NCBI GenBank assembly: GCA_036172265.1 | Contig: JASFBA010000042.1 | Span: 1-17,793 of the forward strand | DNA from: JASFBA01 sp036172265 | GTDB lineage: Bacteria > Chloroflexota > Chloroflexia > DTKN01 | Direction of reading: 5' to 3' | DNA length: 17,793 nt | In this document: positions 13,513 to 17,793 of the stretch, one piece after another | How the letters are laid out: the number at the start of each line of letters is the position of its first letter | Position numbering within the stretch: the first letter of the stretch is position 1 | The notes under the pieces: generated by a model | What the model was told of the DNA's origin: nothing | The model's input: only the letters and a program-made list of their open reading frames with translations | The model's database searches: none | Made by a program: the position numbers and the translations under genes

Positions 13513-14568
13513 GACGCCGGCGATGGCCTCCCCGCAACGCGGGCATCGCCCCTCCACCAGCCGGCTCGCCCGCACCAGAAGGCCGGCCCGCTCGATGAGG
13601 AGCGCCCCACAGCCGGGGCAGCGGGTATGCTCGCCCGGATGGCCCGGGAGGTTGCCCACGTAGACGTACCGCAGCCCTTCCTCTCGGCCGATCTCCCAGG
13701 CCCGCTCCAGGGTTCGCCGGGACGTCGGCGGGGCAGTGAAACGATAGGCCGGGTAGTAGGCGGTAACGTGCCAAGGGACCTCCCGCCCCAGTTCTGTGGC
13801 GATTCTCCGGGCAATCCCCCGAAGCACTTCCTCGGCATCGTTGACCGTGGGGATGACCAAGGTGGTGACCTCCAGCCAGACACCCGCCTCGCGGATGTGC
13901 CGGCAGTTACGCCAGACCACCTCCACATCGGTCCCACAATACCGGCGCACAGCCTCGGCATCGCCCTTGATGTCCACGTTGGCGGCGTCCAGGCCGGCCT
14001 CCACCAGCGCCGCCAACGCCGCTTCGGTCATGTAGCCGTTGGTGACAAAGGTGTTATACAGCCGCCGTGACCGGGCCAGGCGAAAGACTTCCAGCGACCA
14101 TTCCAGGGAGAGGGTCGGTTCGTTGAAACTGATGGAGGTGCCGGCGCAGCGGGAGCGTTCGGTCAGTTCGACGAAGGCTTCTGGAGAAGTATATTCGGGC
14201 TCGGACGGTGGCGGGCGCTTGCTGATGTCCCAGTTCTGACACCAGGGACAGCCAAAGTTGCAACTCCAACTTCCCGCCGTGAGCGCCACCGTGCCGGGGT
14301 AAAAGTGGTAGAGCGGCTTTTTCTCGATAGGGTTGGCCGAAAGGGAAGAGACCGCCCCATAAACCAGGGTGTAAAGGACACCGTCCTGGTTCCGGCGGGT
14401 ACGGCACCAGCCCACATCGCCGGGGGCAAGGAGACATCGCCGCTCACAGGTCAGGCAACGGACGCGCCGGCCGGCTTGCTCCTGGAACAGGGCCGGCCGA
14501 AGGGTGATAGCCTTTGCCAAGTCCAGCGGCTGCTCCGGCTTCAAAGAGACCATATCTCGATATTCCAT
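13507..14568 (-). CDS. amrS: AmmeMemoRadiSam-system radical SAM enzyme
   Basis: With the start at 14568 this is a 353-residue PflA-like radical SAM protein. An N-terminal Cys cluster (C38, C41, C45, C55) is followed by LYTLVYGAVSS and NPIEKKPLYHFYPG. The 4Fe-4S/SAM motif CNFGCPWC (C103, C107, C110) has CX3CX2C spacing. Then come ISFNEPTLSLEWSLEV, FVTNGYMTEAAL and DAANVDIKGDAE. The C-terminus is a zinc ribbon (CPGC ... CPRC), ending in GVW. The family is linked by profile to AMMECR1 and Memo proteins and its reaction is not established; neither partner gene is in this window. The start is uncertain: ATGs at 14634, 14568 and 14553 are in frame. The last two overlap the HAD gene's 3' end, so translation is coupled. 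Confidence 0.9.
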   Translation of the reverse strand: MEYRDMVSLKPEQPLDLAKAITLRPALFQEQAGRRVRCLTCERRCLLAPGDVGWCRTRRNQDGVLYTLVYGAVSSLSANPIEKKPLYHFYPGTVALTAGSWSCNFGCPWCQNWDISKRPPPSEPEYTSPEAFVELTERSRCAGTSISFNEPTLSLEWSLEVFRLARSRRLYNTFVTNGYMTEAALAALVEAGLDAANVDIKGDAEAVRRYCGTDVEVVWRNCRHIREAGVWLEVTTLVIPTVNDAEEVLRGIARRIATELGREVPWHVTAYYPAYRFTAPPTSRRTLERAWEIGREEGLRYVYVGNLPGHPGEHTRCPGCGALLIERAGLLVRASRLVEGRCPRCGEAIAGVW

Positions 14569-15251
14569 TTCCTGCGGCTCGCCTCCCGGGCCAGAAGGCG
14601 GTCCGGATTGACCGCCATGGGATGCCCCACGCATGCCAGAAACGGGATGTCGGTGTGATGGTCGGCGTAGGCGTAGGAACGCTCCAGGTCCAGCCCCTCC
14701 TCGTCGGCCAGAGCCAGCAGGAGGGCGCGTTTGGCCTCTCCGTAGGGGTGGGGTTCGATCAGCCGGCCGGTCAACACCCCGTCCCGAACCTCCGGCCGGG
14801 CCGCCAGCAGGCGGTCAGCCGAAAGGTAAGCCCGTAGCGGCTCCCCCAGGAAGTCGAGCGTGCCGCTGAAGAGGACGACACACCGGCCCTCGGCCTGGTG
14901 CCGGCGAAGCGTTTCCACCCCCCGCGGGCTCAGGCGGGGAAGCACCTCCTGGTGAAAAGCCTCTTCGGCCAGTGCCCGGCACCGTTCCAAGGGTAAACCT
15001 CGCAGGTAAGCCTTGTTGCCGCTGAGGAAAGCGTAGCGCAGGCGGGTGAAGAAAGGGAGGCCGGCAGGGATGGAAAAGGGCCTTTCAGCCGGCAAAACCC
15101 CCAGGGCCTGCAGGCCAAAGAGCAGATTTTTCCCCAACGTCGCCGGACCGAGCACCCTTTTCCTCCAGGCCAGGCGCAGGAAACAGCGCTCCAGCGATGT
15201 CTCCACCACAAGGGTGCGGTCAATATCGAAAAAGGCGGCCGGCCGGCTCAT
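14541..15251 (-). CDS. HAD-superfamily subfamily IB phosphatase (PgpC/SerB-like)
   Basis: This 236-residue protein has the HAD phosphatase motifs in order: FFDIDRTLV (nucleophile D9, acid/base D11), LFSGT (S129), a Lys at about K174 in YGEAKRALL, and AYADHHTDIPFL (D197, D201) for magnesium. A helical cap lies between motifs I and II. The run VGHPMAVNPDRLL after motif IV is typical of the IB subfamily that includes phosphoserine phosphatase and PgpC. Its ATG overlaps the stop of the CDP-alcohol phosphatidyltransferase gene (ATGA), so a role in dephosphorylating that enzyme's product, such as phosphatidylglycerophosphate, is a reasonable inference. Its 3' end overlaps the start of the radical SAM gene. 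Confidence 0.9.
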   Translation of the reverse strand: MSRPAAFFDIDRTLVVETSLERCFLRLAWRKRVLGPATLGKNLLFGLQALGVLPAERPFSIPAGLPFFTRLRYAFLSGNKAYLRGLPLERCRALAEEAFHQEVLPRLSPRGVETLRRHQAEGRCVVLFSGTLDFLGEPLRAYLSADRLLAARPEVRDGVLTGRLIEPHPYGEAKRALLLALADEEGLDLERSYAYADHHTDIPFLACVGHPMAVNPDRLLAREASRRKWNIEIWSL

Positions 15252-15880
15252 CGGTCATCGGGCAGGCCGCGCCGGAGGACGGCGCGGGCATCGAAGAGGA
15301 CCGGGATGCCTCGGGCTAGACACAGGACCACCGCCAGCACCGTCAGGGCATACCCGGCGGGATATATCCACAGCATCGCGCCCAGGAGCGCTGGGGTGGC
15401 CCCCGCCTGGGCCATCTGGCGACCCAGGGCGTGCACGCCGGCCAGGGACAGAAAGGCGCACGTCTTGGTTACGCCATAGAAATCGCGCATAAAGCGGGAA
15501 GAGACCAGGAAGCGCCCCAGCCGCGAGTGCATCATGCCAAAGGCCGTCCCTCCCTGAGCCAGGACCAGGGCGCGGACGGCATCCACGATCAGACCTCGGG
15601 TGATCACCACCAGCGGTACCCATACCGGGATCAGCCGGAGGTCCGCGAAACAGACCCAGAGGATGAACTCCACCAGGCGGTCCATCGCCACGTCCAGCGC
15701 GCTGCCCAGTCGGGAGACGCTCCCGGTCCGTCGGGCCACGACACCGTCCACCAGGTCCAGGATCAGCAAAAGGAGAACGAGCGGGACGGCAGCCCACTGG
15801 AAAGCCGCCCCATCGAGGTAGAAGAAGATCACCGTCAGGGTCAGCGGTGCTAGACGGCTCAGGGTAATCCAGTTGGCCAT
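15248..15880 (-). CDS. CDP-alcohol phosphatidyltransferase (PgsA-like)
   Basis: This 210-residue membrane protein carries the full family signature D-G-x2-A-R-x8-G-x3-D-x3-D at residues 45-67 (DGVVAR, then G59, D63, D67). These residues bind CDP-diacylglycerol and two metal ions. Hydrophobic segments lie at about 8-22, 29-45, 68-86, 90-108, 137-153 and 165-190. The enzyme joins a phosphatidyl group to an alcohol such as glycerol-3-phosphate, inositol phosphate or serine; the exact alcohol cannot be read from the motif. The gene starts 16 bp after the stop of the M23 gene with no strong ribosome binding site, and overlaps the HAD phosphatase gene by 4 bp. With the phosphatase it resembles the last two steps of phosphatidylglycerol synthesis. 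Confidence 0.92.
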   Translation of the reverse strand: MANWITLSRLAPLTLTVIFFYLDGAAFQWAAVPLVLLLLILDLVDGVVARRTGSVSRLGSALDVAMDRLVEFILWVCFADLRLIPVWVPLVVITRGLIVDAVRALVLAQGGTAFGMMHSRLGRFLVSSRFMRDFYGVTKTCAFLSLAGVHALGRQMAQAGATPALLGAMLWIYPAGYALTVLAVVLCLARGIPVLFDARAVLRRGLPDDR

Positions 15881-15896
15881 CGGATTCGGACGACGT

Positions 15897-17327
15897 TCAG
15901 ACTCCCAAATTGCTCAGCCGGCGGATGTCGCGCCAGTTCGGCGGCGCCCAGTAGATCGTGTCGCCGGCATAGACTTCTACCCCATAGCGGATGCCCTCGG
16001 ACTCGACGGCGTACTCTCCGTTATAGGGGCCGCCGCCGAGCGGATTGCCCAGGGGACGGGCGGAGGCTACCTGACCCAGGGCATACCAGAAGCGGGCCTT
16101 GTCCGGATCGAAGGCGACGCCGGCCCGTTCATAGGTCCGCTCTACCAGCCAGCGCTCCAGGGTGTGCTGGGGCGAGAGGAGCGCTCGCATCATCTGGTGG
16201 AGGGCCCCGCCCAGCGCCCAATCGTACTCCTGGCCGGGAGGCGGGGCAATGGGCTGCAGGAGGTCGCTCAGGCGGCGGACGTCGCGCCAGTGGGGCACAA
16301 GGGTATAAAGTGTGTCCAGGGCAAAGAACTCCAGGTCGTAACGTTTCCCGTCGAATTCCAGTGTGCGCACCGGCCCCAGCGGAGCCCCCAGGGGGCGGAT
16401 GGCCATCTGTTCCAGGTAGTAAATGTGGGTGGCCCAGTAGGGGTGAAAGGCACTGCCGGCGGCGGAGAAGGTGGCCTGAAGAAGGGGCATCCCCAGAGGA
16501 TCCCCTGCCTGCACCAGATCGCTCATCCGACGGATGTCGGCCAGATTCTCCTGAGGAGCACAGAGCGTATCCCGGGCAAAGACCTGCATCACATAGTTCT
16601 GCTGGTTCAGGGAGACGTTGAGCGGCAGGCCCAGCGGCGCGCCCAGGCGATGGGCGATGGCATAGGCCAGAAGGGGATGTTCGGGCTCATAGGCCGCGCC
16701 GGAGGGCCGGCAGGTCGTCGCCCAGAGCGCCTCCAGGAGAGAAGTCGGAGGAGGAGGCGGCGCCTCTCGCTCGTTCTGGGAAACATAGATAACCCGCTTC
16801 CTGGGCTTGTGATCGGATTCGGGAACGTCGTCAAAAGTGACCTCAAGCGACTGCTGGAGGTAGTTGATGGCCGGACAGGGGTACTGACAAGTCAGGCCGC
16901 AGCGCTGATGCTGAAAGTGCAGGTGAGCCCCGCAGCCGGTCCAGCCGGTTTTGCCCAGGAGTCCGATCTCCTGCCCGCGTACCACCCGGCTGCCCACTTG
17001 CAACCCGAAGCGGCTGACGCTGCCCTGCATGAGATGGAGATAGAGGTCGCAGCCACCTTCGTCGTGGCGAATCAGGATGTAGTTGGCCCGACCGGAGTAT
17101 TCGCTTCCGCCGCAGGTATCGTCGGAAGTGCTTTCCCGCATCTTGACCACGGTCCCGCCGGCCGCGGCCACGATGACTTCGCCCTCGTCCTCGTTGCCCA
17201 CGCCCAGGTTGAAATCAAAGGCCCAGGCCAGTTTGGTGCCCGGCCCGTGGGAAGGGTTGGGGTCGTTGTTGACCTGAGAAGCCCAAACTTCTTTCCCCTT
17301 AGGGAAGGGGAGCATATGTCCTGCCAT
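15897..17327 (-). CDS. M23 (LytM) metallopeptidase-domain protein with a threefold C-terminal repeat
   Basis: The start at 17327 is chosen because AAGGAG lies six bases before it; an ATG at 17342 sits upstream of that site. The 476-residue protein opens with an M23 domain at about 20-160. Metal ligands visible are H27 and D38 (SHGPG ... FDFN) and H135-L-H137 (GAHLHF), with YLHL containing H98. M23 domains cleave peptidoglycan cross-bridges. Six Cys (72, 93, 132, 143, 147, 151) suggest disulfides and export, yet no signal peptide is present. A PPPPP linker near residue 190 leads to three related units, each with an LGxPLG region, a [V/F]-[A/Y]-x-DT segment and a closing DIRRLSDL-like motif. 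I do not recognise this repeat. It may bind wall polymers, but that is inference. Confidence 0.88.
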   Translation of the reverse strand: MAGHMLPFPKGKEVWASQVNNDPNPSHGPGTKLAWAFDFNLGVGNEDEGEVIVAAAGGTVVKMRESTSDDTCGGSEYSGRANYILIRHDEGGCDLYLHLMQGSVSRFGLQVGSRVVRGQEIGLLGKTGWTGCGAHLHFQHQRCGLTCQYPCPAINYLQQSLEVTFDDVPESDHKPRKRVIYVSQNEREAPPPPPTSLLEALWATTCRPSGAAYEPEHPLLAYAIAHRLGAPLGLPLNVSLNQQNYVMQVFARDTLCAPQENLADIRRMSDLVQAGDPLGMPLLQATFSAAGSAFHPYWATHIYYLEQMAIRPLGAPLGPVRTLEFDGKRYDLEFFALDTLYTLVPHWRDVRRLSDLLQPIAPPPGQEYDWALGGALHQMMRALLSPQHTLERWLVERTYERAGVAFDPDKARFWYALGQVASARPLGNPLGGGPYNGEYAVESEGIRYGVEVYAGDTIYWAPPNWRDIRRLSNLGV

Positions 17328-17387
17328 GGGATACTCCTTCATAGAAAGTTCTTGGGCGGGCTTCCCACACCCGCCGGCCGATGCGGT

Positions 17388-17402
17388 CTAGTGAAAGGCC
17401 AT
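17388..17402 (-). CDS. Possible four-codon leader minigene before the M23 gene
   Basis: On the minus strand, AAAGGAG (17408-17414) and a five-base spacer precede ATG GCC TTT CAC TAG, encoding Met-Ala-Phe-His. The ribosome binding site is as strong as those of the real genes here. It lies about 60 nt before the M23 start, inside the predicted ~160-nt leader, which also has a GGCGGG/CCCGCC hairpin at about 17354-17374. Ribosomes engaged here could affect expression downstream; it may also be chance. Confidence 0.3.
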   Translation of the reverse strand: MAFH

Positions 17403-17434
17403 CCGGTCTCCTTTCTCCGGTCGTTTCGCCGGCC

Positions 17435-17483
17435 GAAAAGTGCCCTTTTCGCCAATATTCCCCGGCCTATCCTTGAAAAGTGC
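17435..17483. repeat. Direct repeat GAAAAGTGC near the M23 transcription start
   Basis: GAAAAGTGC occurs at 17435-17443 and again at 17475-17483, 40 bp apart, about four helical turns. The left copy is also half of a 7-bp inverted repeat, CGAAAAG/CTTTTCG (17434-17451). The right copy sits at the predicted transcription start, so this could be an operator, but no regulator is known. Confidence 0.35.
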
Positions 17484-17490
17484 TGATTTT

Positions 17491-17499
17491 ATTATATCA
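17491..17499 (-). promoter_or_regulatory. Extended -10 promoter of the M23 / phosphatidyltransferase / HAD / radical SAM operon
   Basis: On the minus strand, TGA (17497-17499) directly precedes TATAAT (17491-17496), a consensus extended -10. No good -35 lies 17 bases upstream. Transcription would start near 17484, giving a leader of about 160 nt before the M23 start at 17327. The four minus-strand genes downstream are spaced by 16 bp or overlap, so one transcript could cover them all. Confidence 0.6.
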
Positions 17500-17538
17500 C
17501 ACCTTATGCCAGGAGGCCTGTCCAAGGCAGTAAAGCAT

Positions 17539-17793
17539 TCACGGTGCCCCGCGGGCCAGCCATGCACTCCGGAATATGAGGGGCAGATAAATCCTCCAGG
17601 TGGGCTGTACCACGTGAACAACCGTCTCCGCCTGCGCCTGGCTCACCCGGTTGCTCGCCACCACCGTCGCCGTGTAGTGCCAGGCCACCCCGTAGGTGTG
17701 GCTGACCACCTACCCCTCCCCACTCCCCCCGTCCCCAAAGTCCCACCTGTACGATACGCCCGTCCCCGAAACCACCGTCGCCGTGAAATGCGT
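17539..17793 (-). pseudogene. 3' end of a PKD-domain secreted protein with an in-frame stop
   Basis: On the minus strand, one frame reads from the right edge as a PKD domain: HFTATVVSGTGVSYRWDFGDG, then a glycine-rich loop, then VVSHTYG and HYTATVVASN. It ends in a tail with WRIYLPLIFR and a TGA at 17539. A TAG at 17710-17712 interrupts the frame exactly inside the PKD loop between GSGEG and VVSHTYG, with coding resuming directly after it. PKD domains are surface or secreted protein modules. The YLPLI tail resembles C-terminal tails of secreted proteins that I associate with Anaerolineae. The gene body lies outside the window. The stop may be a true inactivation or a sequence error. Confidence 0.7.

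Noticed and set aside
15873..17486. Plus-strand open frame of 537 codons opposite the M23 gene
   Set aside because: It is antisense to the M23 gene, whose frame has clear metal ligands and repeats. The antisense product shows no recognisable motif.
17504..17746. 80-codon Gly-rich minus-strand frame near the right edge
   Set aside because: It is a shifted frame of the PKD-domain remnant; the PKD frame has the recognisable motif and tail.
1..17793. Frequent GGCCGG/CCGGCC strings throughout
   Set aside because: They occur within codons (for example Ala-Gly and Arg-Pro) in a GC-rich genome, and no spacing or clustering pattern was evident by eye.

Overview
The window is high-GC bacterial chromosome with tightly packed, overlapping genes on both strands. 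Likely source, with moderate confidence: Chloroflexota, probably Anaerolineae or a thermophilic relative. The grounds are the GC-rich coding style, a PKD-domain protein whose C-terminal tail contains YLPLI (a tail I associate with secreted proteins of that group), an AmmeMemoRadiSam-type radical SAM enzyme, and short AGGGGCG-headed palindromes after stop codons. I see no rRNA, tRNA, CRISPR array, insertion sequence or prophage.

Left block (1-3999, minus strand). One operon reads leftwards from a promoter near 3994-4022: a two-subunit glutaconate-type CoA-transferase (2826-3797 and 2061-2822), a class I SAM methyltransferase (1276-2064), an unrecognised membrane protein (150-1235), and a gene cut by the window edge (1-131). 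Its ~190-nt leader holds a 35-codon ORF with a strong ribosome binding site. An intrinsic-terminator-like hairpin lies inside that ORF, which is the layout of translation-dependent attenuation.

Centre (4030-10055, plus strand). A near-consensus promoter, back to back with the previous one, drives a 1235-residue fusion of serine hydroxymethyltransferase (GlyA), a degenerate GcvT-like module and a canonical GcvT module. It joins the one-carbon-transferring step of glycine cleavage to serine synthesis. It is followed by a DPM1-like polyprenol-phosphate glycosyltransferase, an ECF sigma factor, and a membrane anti-sigma factor with a carboxypeptidase-regulatory-like outer domain.

Right-centre (10278-13496, plus strand). 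After a hairpin-rich intergenic stretch, an extended -10 promoter precedes an MFS exporter, an NAD(P)-dependent SDR of the 3-beta-HSD/epimerase type, and a steroid-5-alpha-reductase-family membrane reductase that overlaps the SDR by 8 bp. The last two look like a redox pair for a steroid or polyprenol substrate.

Right block (13507-17793, minus strand). Reading leftwards are an M23 metallopeptidase-domain protein with a threefold C-terminal repeat, a CDP-alcohol phosphatidyltransferase, a HAD-IB phosphatase and the radical SAM enzyme. The last three overlap. The phosphatidyltransferase and phosphatase resemble the PgsA-PgpC pair of phosphatidylglycerol synthesis. At the right edge is the 3' end of a PKD-domain secreted protein with an in-frame stop.

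The most interesting items are the GlyA-GcvT-GcvT fusion, the leader-ORF/terminator of the CoA-transferase operon, the SDR/5-alpha-reductase pair, and the M23 protein with a new-looking repeat and no signal peptide.
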